Source: Asparagopsis taxiformis
Taxonomy: Eukaryota; Rhodophyta; Florideophyceae; Bonnemaisoniales; Bonnemaisoniaceae
DNA: 64,000 nucleotides
Direction of reading: 5' to 3'
Assembly: GCA_030407315.1 (NCBI GenBank)
Contig: JALQPE010002316.1
Coordinates: forward strand, 33,321-97,320
Below the pieces are notes generated by a model that made no database searches, was not told the origin of the DNA, and was given only the letters and a program-made list of their open reading frames with translations. The translations under genes were made by a program, and so were the position numbers. Of the stretch, positions 21,880 to 30,992 are shown one piece after another (position 1 is the first letter of the stretch; every line of letters starts with the position of its first letter).

Positions 21880-23110
21880 TTTAGTCTGACTGTTCTGGTT
21901 CATTTTGATGTTGTATAGGTGGTGCAGGAATGGTGATGAAGGAAGGTAAGTTTCATTAAGCTTAAAGACAGGTTTCGCGATGAAATGGAATGCTGACTAC
22001 ATTTGTTCGTTGCACGATTTGTGACTTATTGGTTGTATTGTGTACATGATGCAACGAGATGAAGAGTTTAAGTGCGTTCTGAGGGTATGAAGCGAGGGAA
22101 GTGTTTGTTTCGAATTTTACTGTCGTCTTTTATGCGATATTTATTTATTGGAGCTTAGTGAGTCATGGTGCATATTCGCTGAAGGGTGGAAGAGAGGTAA
22201 GCGAGCATTTAGGGGGTGCAGTGAGTGGAATGTAGGTTTTGAGTCTGACTGTTGTGGTTGATGTTGATTTTGTGTAGGTGATTCCGGAATGGTGATGACG
22301 GAAGATAAGTTACATTGAGCGCCTAGTTAAGTTGTGCGAAGATATGGAATGCTGACTACATTTGTTTTTTGTGCAATTTTTGACTTATGGTTTGTATTGT
22401 GTGCTGGATACAACGAGGATAAGTAAGTTCTGAGGGTATGCAGCCAGGGAAGCATGGGTTTTCAGTCCGACTGTTGTTGCTGATTTAGATGTTGTGCAGG
22501 AGATGCTGTAATGGTGATGAGGGAAGGTAAGTTACATTGAGCGCCCAGTCCGGTAGTGCGAAGATGCGGAATGCTGACTTCATTTGTTGGTTGTGAGATT
22601 TGCGACTTTTGGTCTGTACTACAGTAGTGACTATGGTGTGTAGAATGAAACGAGGGTAAGTGAGTTCTGAGGGTATGCATCGAGGGAAGTGTTTGTTTCG
22701 AATCTGACTATTGCAGTTGATGCGATATTTATTCATTGAAAGCTTATCCAGTCATGGCGTGTTTTGAGTGAAGATGGAGCGAAGGTAGGTTCGGAAGTTT
22801 TGAGAGTATGCTGAGAGGGACATGTGGGTTTTGAGTCCGACTGTTTTTGTTGATTTCGATTTTGTGTAGGTGATGCAGGAATGGTGATGACGGAAGGTAA
22901 GTTTCATTGAGCGTTAAGATGTGTTTTGCGAAGATATGGATAGCTGACTACGTTTATTCATTACAAGATTTTTGCATCATGGTTTTTACTGTGTGTAGGG
23001 TGGAAGGGGGTAGGTAAGCGAGTTTCTAGGATATCTGGCGGGGGAAGCGTTGCTTTTGAATCTGACAGTTGAGGTTCATTTTATGTATGTGGTGCAGCAG
23101 TGGTGAAGCA
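21880..23110 (+). repeat. Tandem splice-like cassette array, copy A
   Basis: Repeated blocks have the order CTGAC (branch-point-like), a T-rich tract, TGTAG or CAG, a 27-nt segment, then GTAAGT. The 27-nt segments lie at 21919-21945, 22278-22304 (its donor reads ATAAGT), 22500-22526 and 22870-22896. A second, shorter segment after TGTGTAG follows in most units (about 10-14 nt). One phase of the 27-nt segment is open and reads DAGMVMTE. Whether these are exons of a real transcript is unknown. Confidence 0.6.
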
Positions 23111-23446
23111 GGAACGGTAGGATTCAAGGAGAGTGAAGAAAGGATTTGGGATGATGGGAAATGAAGATGTGAGGTGTCTTCTGGAAGTGTATATTTTCGG
23201 GCATACGATAGAAGTGAGAGTGGGCTCCAAATCAGTACGATTTTCTGACCATATTCGTGTTTAATTTCTTGATGATTCGATGGGAAGAGGTGTTGTTAAG
23301 GAAAGCAGGGATGGTATTCGGAAGGAGCAGATGTTTTCTAATCTAGGCCGTGAGGGTCCGTGAAGTATGCGCAGATAGTAGTGCATGGCGTTCGGATGGT
23401 AGGGAGCATGCGATTCTGGGGGAGACGGGTGATCGACGATATGCTG

Positions 23447-23592
23447 ACAGGTATTTTGTATTCTGGCTGGATACGTATTTCATATTCTGGCTGGATACAT
23501 ATTCCGTATTCTGACCGGATACGTATTTCCTATTCTAACCGGGTATTTATTTCCTATTCTGACCAGATATGTATTTCCTATTCTAGAGAGAC
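23447..23592 (+). repeat. 24-nt tandem repeat, copy A
   Basis: Five to six imperfect units of GGATACGTATTTC-type sequence. In one frame they read as an 8-residue repeat around YSGWIRIS. The same array occurs at 38405-38550. Confidence 0.8.
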
Positions 23593-23699
23593 GTATTGTA
23601 TACCAGCAGTTTCGTAAATGAGAGAATAAAATACGGTCCGATATGGGCCCTGAATTTACCTTCCGCTGTAATTTCTTCCCTCCCGGTTTTCGCTGATAT

Positions 23700-23979
23700 A
23701 TTGTATACTGGATGTCGGGTCCTAGTATTCCGCCATATGTACTAGAGAAAGTGGATGTCGGGTCCTAGTGTCCGCCAAACGTACTAGAGAAAGTGGATGT
23801 CGGGTCCTAGTATTCCGCCATATGTACTAGAGAAAGTGGATGTCGGGCCCTAGTATTCCGCCATATGTACTAGAGAAAGTGGACGTCCGCATCCAAAAAT
23901 TTTTATTTTTTTTGGACGCGGACGTTCATTTGTTCTAGTAAATCTCGGGGCCGACTAGGACCCGTACTAGAGAGACTGG
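23700..23979. repeat. Subterminal 43-nt repeats and hairpin, copy A
   Basis: Four units of about 43 nt contain GGATGTCGGGTCCTAGT and TGTACTAGAGAAAGT. An AT-rich inverted repeat follows (GTCCGC-TCCAAAAA against TTTTTGGACGCGGAC, about 23880-23930), then CTAGTA words close to the terminus. Confidence 0.75.
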
Positions 23980-24010
23980 ACGTCCGCGTCCACTTCCGAA
24001 AACACAGACG

Positions 24011-24340
24011 ATCGCCGCAAACCGTTGAAAACAAACTGCTGAAATACGTATCCGCCATGGTTGTTGAGTTGGAAAGGAAAAGAGATGGTTGACGTTGACG
24101 TATTGGAGTGATGTGGATGGTATGTTTCACGTTAAGTTGAAGAATGTCGTGAACGCCAATCGCTGGAAATAATAACACAATACAACCGAAATTTTGTTAG
24201 GTACAGACCTATCGTGACCGCTGGAATGCAAGAGAGGCAATCGAGATGTGAGTGACCGTTCGGAACGGGCCCGAGTCGGGCTCTCGAAACCTGACGAGGT
24301 GGCGTGAAGCAGGCAGTGTCCTTGATGTGTAATGTGTTAA
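24011..24340. other. Spacer right of the 31-bp terminus
   Basis: About 330 bp without an assignable gene. The sequence directly after 24010 does not resemble the gag sequence left of 10712, so the composite element is not a simple insertion into gypsy element 1. Confidence 0.4.
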
Positions 24341-24612
24341 AATTACAGCTGTCAAGCTAGGCGGCTTTTGGGGCGGCTGCGAGCACCCCTTTATCCGGGG
24401 AACACCCTGATTTGAGTTAAAATTTGGGCTATTCTCAAAAACATGCACATGTGAACATGTTTTTGAGATGGGGGTGTGCCGTACGGCACAATCGACCCGC
24501 CCAAATCGTTGATTTTTGCAAGATTTTTTGTGCCCGAAATTTTAGAATTTCTGGGCTGGCCAGCAGTGCATCTGAGCTGGACATCCACCGGACGTCCATT
24601 TCAGGTTGGTCG
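24341..24612 (+). repeat. Hairpin repeat, copy 5
   Basis: Hairpin at 24436-24465. The outer flank AATTACAGCTGTC...GCGAGCACCCC is shared only with copy 9, pairing these two as possible ends of one unit. Confidence 0.85.
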
Positions 24613-24880
24613 TGTGCTGCCTACATCCACGCATTGCAGCAACTAAGCAGGCGGGTTCACTACTAATATAAAGTGCACGGAATATGAGTAACGTGATGGG
24701 TGAGTATTGTTTGTGTTGAGGGAGTAAGGCGGGACCATTATGAAACACGGAAGAAGATTTCTCCCTAGCATAACTTAGGCTTGAAGCCTGGAATCGACCC
24801 ATCTTTCGGCGCCATTTAGCCTCACAGTTAGTGCTTACAGAAGCCAGTGATGACCCCGCTCGGGGCGGCGGCCGGTGCCT

Positions 24881-25112
24881 GGGGCCGTTGTGGCCAAATT
24901 AGACACCCTGATTTGAATTAAAATTTGGGCTATTCTCAAAAACATGCACATGTGAACATGTTTTTGACATGGGGGTGTGCCGTACGGCACAATCGACCCG
25001 CCCAAATCGTTGATTTTTTACAATTTTCTTGTGCCCGAAATTTTAGAATTTCTGGGCTGGCCAGCAGTGCAATCGAGCTGGACATCCACCGGACGTCCAT
25101 TTCAGGTTGGTC
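24881..25112 (+). repeat. Hairpin repeat, copy 6
   Basis: Hairpin at 24937-24966, about 500 bp after copy 5 and with matching spacer sequence, so the region grew by tandem duplication. Confidence 0.85.
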
Positions 25113-25268
25113 GTGAGAGAGTGGGGTGGGACCATGATGGAACAAGGACCAAGACCTGTCCCTGGCGTATTGAGCCTGAAATTGACCCTTCGTCAGACGC
25201 CATTTAGCCTTACAGTTAGTGCTTACAGAAGCCAGTGACAACCCCACTCGGGGCGGCGGCCGGTGCCT

Positions 25269-25459
25269 GGGGCCGTTGTGGCCAAATTAGACACCTTGAT
25301 TTGAATTAAATTTTGGGCTATTCTCAAAAACATGCACATGTGAACATGTTTTTGAGATGGGGGTGTGCCGTACGGCACAATCGACCGCCCAAATCAAGGT
25401 TTTTTACAATATTTTTGCTGCCCGAAATTCTACAATTTCTGGGCTGGCCAGTAATGCAT
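25269..25459 (+). repeat. Hairpin repeat, copy 7 (inner end truncated)
   Basis: Hairpin at 25325-25354. The match stops after GGGCTGGCCAGTAATGCAT and lacks the GGACGTCC tail. Confidence 0.8.
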
Positions 25460-26600
25460 TAGCTATCTGCTCTAAACCGATTCTAACAAGCAGAAAGAAT
25501 CCTCTCCTTCATGACGATGCTCTCGAATTGAGTGCAATGCAACGGACTCCCTCCAGGAGAACGACAAAGCATCGTCTTTTGCAAGGCATTTCCGTACGAA
25601 AAATAATCGAAAAACATATTTGACTTTAACCTAACAGCTATCGCGAGCACCGTACTCAGCTATATTTCCTCTGTAATTTCCTTCCTCCAACCAATCAATA
25701 GCCGCTTGGTCACAGGCTTAAAAGCCTTCCACTATCTGTCCTATCCATCGAAGACCCTCGGAGGGTTCGATCCAGGCCTTCATCACCCATGATGGGTGTG
25801 CAACCCGAGAAATTGAAAATGGAACATATTGCGACAGGGACGAGATATCATTCAATGAAAGAGAAGTTCTCTTTCGTTTACTTTTTTCTAACAAGATTCT
25901 AAACGTCTACAAACCCTATGTCGTCCGTCCGTTTTCATCCCGGAGAGATGTGGATGTGAGGTAAGACGCAGTGGTGATGTTGTGTTGATTCCCACAGACG
26001 GAGGTGGAGGAGGTGGCTACGGAGGAAGCCTGGAGAACTTCTCCGGTACTGACATCTCACGTGTTGAACATGTGAGATGTCAGTACCCATGGATGAGAAG
26101 AAAAACATGTTGAGGTCCGGTTCGGATATTGTTGCCATTAACGGAGGCGGAGGAGGCGGCTACGGTGGAAGCCTGCAGAACATGTGACTCACATCTCGGA
26201 GATGTCAGTACCCATGGATGAGAAGAAAAGCATGTTGAGGTGCGGTTCGGATATTCGATCCATTAACGGAGGTGGTGGAGGAGGCTATGGTGGAAGCCTG
26301 GAGAAGAATAGAATAGTCCTATACCCATGGATCACAAGAAAACGTTGTTGGGCTCCTTTTCGAAGCCCATTCGTCTCTTGAATAAATTTAGCACCCAAAT
26401 CATATACGATTGCCGAGTTGACACCCCGTATGTCTCGTTGGTAGAAATAGCAGGGGTTCCACCACTCAGCTGGCGGGAAGTAGTTACTGATTATATGAGA
26501 TATGGCTTAGCTCCCGCCAAAACCGATAGCTCTGGGCTCAGGTTCTCCAAATGTGGTTATACGAATGTGTTCTGACAATGCTAGAAGACGAATATCTGCA
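25460..26600 (+). other. Spacer with three Gly-codon-rich 120-150 bp repeats
   Basis: Three copies of a unit containing GGAGG-rich sequence and GCTACGG-GGAAGCCTG start near 25998, 26142 and 26262. One frame (26184-26381) reads GGGGGGYGGSL. Copies also share CAGTACCCATGGATGAGAAG and CATGTTGAGGT-CGGTTCGG. A perfect 10-bp inverted pair GACATCTCAC/GTGAGATGTC lies at about 26053-26083. No full gene is evident; it may be the remnant of a Gly-rich protein gene. Confidence 0.45.
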
Positions 26601-26782
26601 TCCTGATTTGAATTAAAATTTGGGCTATTCTCAAAAACATGCACATGTGAACATGTTTTTGAGATGGGGGTGTGCCGTACGGCACAATCGACCGCCGAAA
26701 TCGATGTTTTTTGCAATATTTTTTCTGCCCGAAATTGTAGAATTTCTGGTCTGGCCAGCAATGCATCTGAGCTGGACATCCC
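26601..26782 (+). repeat. Hairpin repeat, copy 8
   Basis: Hairpin at 26632-26661. It is the last copy before the methyltransferase-SET gene and matches copy 9 closely in inverted orientation. Confidence 0.85.
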
Positions 26783-27131
26783 CATGTCCAGTGGCCGTCC
26801 GGATGTCGCTCACCTGGTAAGCGTGATGCACCTGTGACAACCTATGTGACTGCAGTCACAGCCGCCATGGCGGCCGTGCAGTACAACACTCAAAGACAGG
26901 GAATCACAATCTTTTTAAAATTTTTCTCTACCACGTATCCGTCACAACTTATTACCTACACCGGTTACGGGTTTCAAGACCTTTCCAGTGCTGTGTACCC
27001 GTATACTCTGTTCCGTTCGATATCAACCAGTGTTCCTCACGAAAGAGTGCAAACGTCACGAGATACGTCGTCAAATTTGACTGTCTCGCCGAGCGGTCGC
27101 CATCCTGTACCGAATTTCCACTCATTCCATT
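26783..27131 (+). other. Upstream region of the methyltransferase-SET gene
   Basis: About 350 bp between the hairpin repeat and the ATG at 27132. It contains the palindromic word GCCGCCATGGCGGC (about 26861-26874). Any promoter must lie here or in the repeat itself, but I see no clear core-promoter motif. Confidence 0.35.
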
Positions 27132-30100
27132 ATGACGAATAAGCGCAGGCGCAACAGCAATCCGATCGTTGACGACGCAACCGTGCCAATTCTGCGCGAA
27201 CCCGCTAGCCCTTGGGAGGATTCTAGTGACATGGGTACACGTCGAAACGTAGGTCGCGCCGCCCGCGAAACTACTCTCGCTGGCAAAGACTTCCTCCGCC
27301 TCTTGCTGGATTTATTCGCCCACTCAAGTTTCGCAGACTTGACGGACAAGCCGGGAGGTTTCACATACGCGGACCTTGGCGCTTGGGTTGCGCAGGGCAC
27401 GGAAGAACAATTTGCGGCGCTGCAAGGTCGACTCAGCATGGCCTTCAGCGGTCGTTCGAAGAATGCTGGAGTCGAGGCGGATGTTGCCGAAATCGTCATG
27501 GCAGAGATGAACGTTGAGCGAGCCAAGCAGATTGTTCGTCTGGCATTACCGATTGCCGAGTTTTCAAGACAGGATGAGCGTATCGGGCAATGGGTTGAGC
27601 ACTGCATCCTTTCTGGGATCGTGCCGCAGACCTTCCTTATTGGATGTAACATGCTTCCTTCGCCACTACAGGCGCCGCAGCGCGGGGAACCAAGCGCCTT
27701 CGTTCTTGCTCCACCGGAAACGTTCGAGGTATTGATGTATTTCCAAGCGTTGTCTATCATCCGAAATCACAACAAGAACCTGCCGCGTCGCCGAATAGGC
27801 GACGCGGCCGAAGAGGGGAACGAAGCCGCACGCGTCCCAGCCCATCGGAAAAGCACTAATCGAGCTTGTTACGTGGTTCAAGTTTTATACCATGCTTGGA
27901 CCGATGTGGCCTTCGCCGCAAAGTTTTCCAGCTTCGAAGAGTTGATGGCGCCGTACATCATTTTCGACAGCAGTGAGCATTGGTTTGACGTGCTCGATGA
28001 AGGTCTATTCGCACCGATGGAGCAGAAGCTAGATCTCTACCACGACAAAGCTCCCCTATCTCATCCTGATGGATATGGTGGAAAAGTAGAGACAAGAACC
28101 AGTGCGCAGCACAGTGCATTTAGGGACCTTGTGAGGAAGTTCTTCGACCGGTTGCAGTTTCTTATCGTCAACCCGGACCTGTACACCTGGCCGGAGTCCG
28201 ACCGCTGGGGGGCGCTGGAAATATACTTGTCAAGCGGAAATCCGGACAAGCTGCCAGCGTACTTTGACACCCTCGACGAAGACGTTATGGCTGTCCTCCG
28301 CCCGGCACCACAAGCCGCGGACGCAGAAAAGGTCCCCAAGCCGGTTGATGACACTCCCACTCGTCGCAACACAGGAGGGAGAGGTTTGGTTCCGTCGACA
28401 AGACACACAACCAGGCTTCAACTTGGACCTGGGAGGACCAGTCTTACTGCCCAAGGGCCGTCTCCCCCGTCACCGTCACCCCATGCGACAGAAGAGCAGG
28501 AAAGTGAAGGGCAGGCTCTCGCAAAGGACTTTCTTTCGAAAATGAGTCAGTATTGCCGGGTGTACGACGTCCCTTTCGAAGATTTGGTCAGTGCCGACGA
28601 GAGCCGAGAACACGTGCCCATCACGGGCAACGTTCAGCTCATTCTGACTGATCCGCCCTACAATGTTCGTCGTAAGAGGAACGATTCCAACTCTTCGTAC
28701 GACAGGCTAACTGCAGAAGATATGCAGGCTAGCATCGAAGTGTTTGACGAGCTGTTGCGCCCCGGTGGCCACGGCATCGTGTTCTGCTCCGTTTTGCAGT
28801 TCTACGAATGGTTCCATTACTTGGAAACGTACAAAGGACCGCAGTCAGAAGGCCCAACCGATGCTGCTGCCAGTGATGACGGGTCGGATGAAGAAGAGGT
28901 TACGTCCATGAATTCGGACTCCGAAGCATCGCAGCACAGTGGCGAAGAAAGTGCGGATGAGGAGGAGGAGGACGAGGAGGAGGAGGACGTCGTTCGGAAT
29001 TCAGTTTTCTTCGTTGACGAGGTACCTCTGTTGTTTGTCCGACTACCTGGGCACCTCTATCAAATGCCGGGGCGGAAGAGGTACCAACGCATGAACATGG
29101 CAGAGGTCGCTATCCACTTCTGGAAGCGAGGTGTTCCGTTCAAGACTGGAAGCGAGATGGTGGCCTATAGGAACCACGGATACATGGACGGCACGTACCC
29201 GGCGTGGTGCAACGTCACCATCAATATGCCCGCCATCGATTCGAATGAGATGGTGTGGCGAACAAGGAGCACAACCGGTGCTACGGTCAGAGTTCGTGCA
29301 GAGCAGAAGAGCGTCGCTCTCATGATGGAGTTGATCAGCCAGCATTCACAGCCTGGTGATATTGTTGTCGATCCATTCTCTGGCACTTTCGCAACGGGAA
29401 AAGCAGCTATGAGCTTGCCTGAGCACCGTGTTTTCGTCGGCAGTGACATGGACAAATTGTGTGTGGCACGATCGCTTCCAAAGCTGTGTGCAGTCATGTC
29501 ACGTGTAATTCTTTCAAACAACACTGACATGAGGGTCACGACAGAAGCGAAACAGAGTGCTGAGAAGTTCTTGGCGTCCCCCTCTGTCACGATGCGTACA
29601 CAGAGGGAACGCAGGATCATCGAACCCCCACCTGGCCTTCCCCTGTACCAGAGGTTCCCGAAATATATTCGGCAGTACCTCTGGCAGCTGTGCCCAGAGT
29701 CGATTGCGTCGCACGAGCACATGGAAAAACCGGTACATTATTGGCCACCTTCCCTGCGCCGCTGGTTGCAAACTGAAAACCCTCGCGTGATGCGGGCACA
29801 CGATTGTGTTGCGAAAAAATTGAGCGTTCGACCATCGCTGATTAAGCATCCAAATGCAGGAAGAGGGCTCTTCGCTGAACAGACATTTAATGTTGGCGAC
29901 GAAGTATGTGCATACTACGGAACTGTTGTGTACTCTGATATGAGCAAGGAGTCGATGAGGTTCGCGTACGGAGAGGGTCACATGGCGATAACGAAGGAAA
30001 CATTCTTGATGTATGCCATCAAGCTGTATGCAACAGCGGAGGACGACGAAAACATCGAGCATCCAATTTGGATTGTTCCGGCTCCGTTCTGTTCGGCGCA

Positions 30101-30332
30101 GTTCATCAACGACCCGCGGTATTTGCGAGGTGAGGACACTCCGGCGGAAGACACCAGGCGGATGGCCAACGTCGAGTTTGTCGAGAACTACAGCAGCGGT
30201 TCGACGGGGAAGAAGCTCAAGGCGAAGGACCTAGAAAATCCGAAGATCATTGTAGTACGTGCAATCCGCGATATCCGTCCGGGGCAGGAGCTCTACGTTC
30301 ATTATGGGACAGCGTTTAGAGCATGGAATTAG
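27132..30332 (+). CDS. DNA adenine-type methyltransferase fused to SET domain
   Basis: An intact 1,066-codon ORF with a clean ATG. Residues 1 to about 400 are unrecognised. DPPY (motif IV, catalytic) lies at 507-510, and DPFSGTFATG (motif I, AdoMet-binding) at 747-756. Motif IV before motif I is the beta-class order, as in CcrM-like enzymes, and DPPY favours N6-adenine over N4-cytosine. A very acidic stretch (about 580-620) is inserted between them. A SET domain follows at about 897-1063, with GRGLFAEQTF, FINDPRY (about 991) and IRPGQELYVHYG at the end. SET domains use AdoMet to methylate protein lysines. One protein could thus mark both DNA and histones. It is flanked by inverted hairpin repeats, so it is probably mobile cargo. 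Confidence 0.85.
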   Translation: MTNKRRRNSNPIVDDATVPILREPASPWEDSSDMGTRRNVGRAARETTLAGKDFLRLLLDLFAHSSFADLTDKPGGFTYADLGAWVAQGTEEQFAALQGRLSMAFSGRSKNAGVEADVAEIVMAEMNVERAKQIVRLALPIAEFSRQDERIGQWVEHCILSGIVPQTFLIGCNMLPSPLQAPQRGEPSAFVLAPPETFEVLMYFQALSIIRNHNKNLPRRRIGDAAEEGNEAARVPAHRKSTNRACYVVQVLYHAWTDVAFAAKFSSFEELMAPYIIFDSSEHWFDVLDEGLFAPMEQKLDLYHDKAPLSHPDGYGGKVETRTSAQHSAFRDLVRKFFDRLQFLIVNPDLYTWPESDRWGALEIYLSSGNPDKLPAYFDTLDEDVMAVLRPAPQAADAEKVPKPVDDTPTRRNTGGRGLVPSTRHTTRLQLGPGRTSLTAQGPSPPSPSPHATEEQESEGQALAKDFLSKMSQYCRVYDVPFEDLVSADESREHVPITGNVQLILTDPPYNVRRKRNDSNSSYDRLTAEDMQASIEVFDELLRPGGHGIVFCSVLQFYEWFHYLETYKGPQSEGPTDAAASDDGSDEEEVTSMNSDSEASQHSGEESADEEEEDEEEEDVVRNSVFFVDEVPLLFVRLPGHLYQMPGRKRYQRMNMAEVAIHFWKRGVPFKTGSEMVAYRNHGYMDGTYPAWCNVTINMPAIDSNEMVWRTRSTTGATVRVRAEQKSVALMMELISQHSQPGDIVVDPFSGTFATGKAAMSLPEHRVFVGSDMDKLCVARSLPKLCAVMSRVILSNNTDMRVTTEAKQSAEKFLASPSVTMRTQRERRIIEPPPGLPLYQRFPKYIRQYLWQLCPESIASHEHMEKPVHYWPPSLRRWLQTENPRVMRAHDCVAKKLSVRPSLIKHPNAGRGLFAEQTFNVGDEVCAYYGTVVYSDMSKESMRFAYGEGHMAITKETFLMYAIKLYATAEDDENIEHPIWIVPAPFCSAQFINDPRYLRGEDTPAEDTRRMANVEFVENYSSGSTGKKLKAKDLENPKIIVVRAIRDIRPGQELYVHYGTAFRAWN

Positions 30333-30555
30333 GGTCACGAAAGATGTTTTCATTTCGACTACAAATAAAGCTACGTTCCAGAGTTGAAGTATATCATATA
30401 ATGCAGCATGTCCAGCCACCATTAGTCCAGGGTGAAACCTATTGAGCAGTACTCGCCTGTCAAAAACCAATCGTTCACACTCTAGGTGCACTTCGTCCGA
30501 GCAGTGAACCTGACTGCTTGGATGCTGTTATGCGTGCAGATGCAAAATACACGAC
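30333..30555. other. 3' flank of the methyltransferase-SET gene
   Basis: About 220 bp with ACAAATAAAGC (about 30360) shortly after the stop, a possible polyadenylation context. No gene seen. Confidence 0.35.
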
Positions 30556-30809
30556 CAAGTTGAAATGGACGCCCGGTGGATGTCCAGCTCAGTTGCATTG
30601 CTGTCCAGCCCAGAAATTCTACAATTCAGGGCAGAAAAAAATATTGCAAAAAACATCGATTTCAGCGGGTCGATTGTGCCGTACGGCACACCCCCATCTC
30701 AAAAACATGTTCACATGTGCATGTTTTTGAGAATAGCCCAAATTTTAATTCAAATCAGGACGTCTTCCGGACATAGGGGTGCTCGCGGCCTAGCTCGACA
30801 GCTGTAATT
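30556..30809 (-). repeat. Hairpin repeat, copy 9
   Basis: Hairpin at 30700-30729 and GTGCCGTACGGCAC at about 30676-30689, in reverse orientation. It closes the methyltransferase-SET unit on the right and pairs with copies 8 (sequence) and 5 (outer flank). Confidence 0.85.
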
Positions 30810-30992
30810 GTACCTCATTAAATACTGTTGATGACTGCCTACCGTATACAATCTGGGCTGTTGGCGTATTCTCCGGTACTTGACCTGACCTGAACGTTCA
30901 TCGCAGACCGTTGTGGTTACCGACACTATACAGCAATCTTTTTTGTATCTCGTGCAACTCAATCGTTCCATCGCTTCCGGGAAAGCTTCATT

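Larger units (their letters stand above)
10712..24010. mobile_element. Composite TIR-bounded element (13.3 kb)
   Basis: The left edge starts CGTCTGTGTTCTCGG and the right edge (23980-24010) is its inverted copy, matching 29 of 31 bases. Both ends are followed by short subterminal repeats built from GGACGTCC, TGGACGCGGAC and CTAGTA words, as seen in CACTA/Plavaka-type DNA transposons. The inside is not one gene set. It has a CT-rich stretch, a 9-kb foldback unit with decayed host-gene copies, and a long repeat-rich right end that is duplicated at 36470-38913. No transposase is present, so if mobile it would be non-autonomous. I found no target-site duplication. Confidence 0.55.
21118..24010 (+). 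repeat. Element right end, copy A
   Basis: This 2.9-kb segment is a diverged direct copy of 36470-38913. Shared landmarks in the same order are: a GCTGGCAACGTGTGCATGG word, the CTCGATCCGGATCTCATT word, a short ORF around ATGGCTCGGGCC, the splice-like cassette array, the 24-nt tandem repeat, the roughly 43-nt subterminal repeat, and an AT-rich hairpin. Only copy A keeps the terminal 31-bp repeat. Confidence 0.8.
24341..30809. mobile_element. Hairpin-repeat unit carrying a methyltransferase-SET gene
   Basis: Hairpin repeats in plus orientation lie on the left (24341-24612, 24881-25112, 25269-25459, 26601-26782) and one in minus orientation lies on the right (30556-30809). The outermost left copy and the right copy share an extra flank (AATTACAGCTGTC and GCGAGCACCCC), which makes them the best candidate pair of ends. 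The intact methyltransferase-SET gene is the only large gene between them. No transposase is inside and I see no target duplication, so the boundaries are inferred. Confidence 0.5.

Noticed and set aside
23700..23890. Regular 43-nt repeats that could be mistaken for a CRISPR array
   Set aside because: Units are contiguous without unique spacers, lie next to a transposon terminus in a eukaryotic sequence, and recur at 38676-38830.
10712..24010. Simple insertion of the 13.3-kb unit into gypsy element 1
   Set aside because: The gag N-terminus and 5' LTR are not found right of 24010, and no target duplication is seen.
24341..25459. Short similar ORFs present in every hairpin repeat, as if a conserved small protein
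   Set aside because: The conserved part is palindromic DNA that reads open on both strands; start sites and lengths vary and no codon-level conservation is visible.
25760..25790. GGTTCGATCC word resembling a tRNA T-arm
   Set aside because: No matching acceptor, D-arm or anticodon stem around it.
26053..26083. Inverted pair as a transcription terminator of bacterial type
   Set aside because: No gene ends here, no T run follows, and the sequence is eukaryotic.
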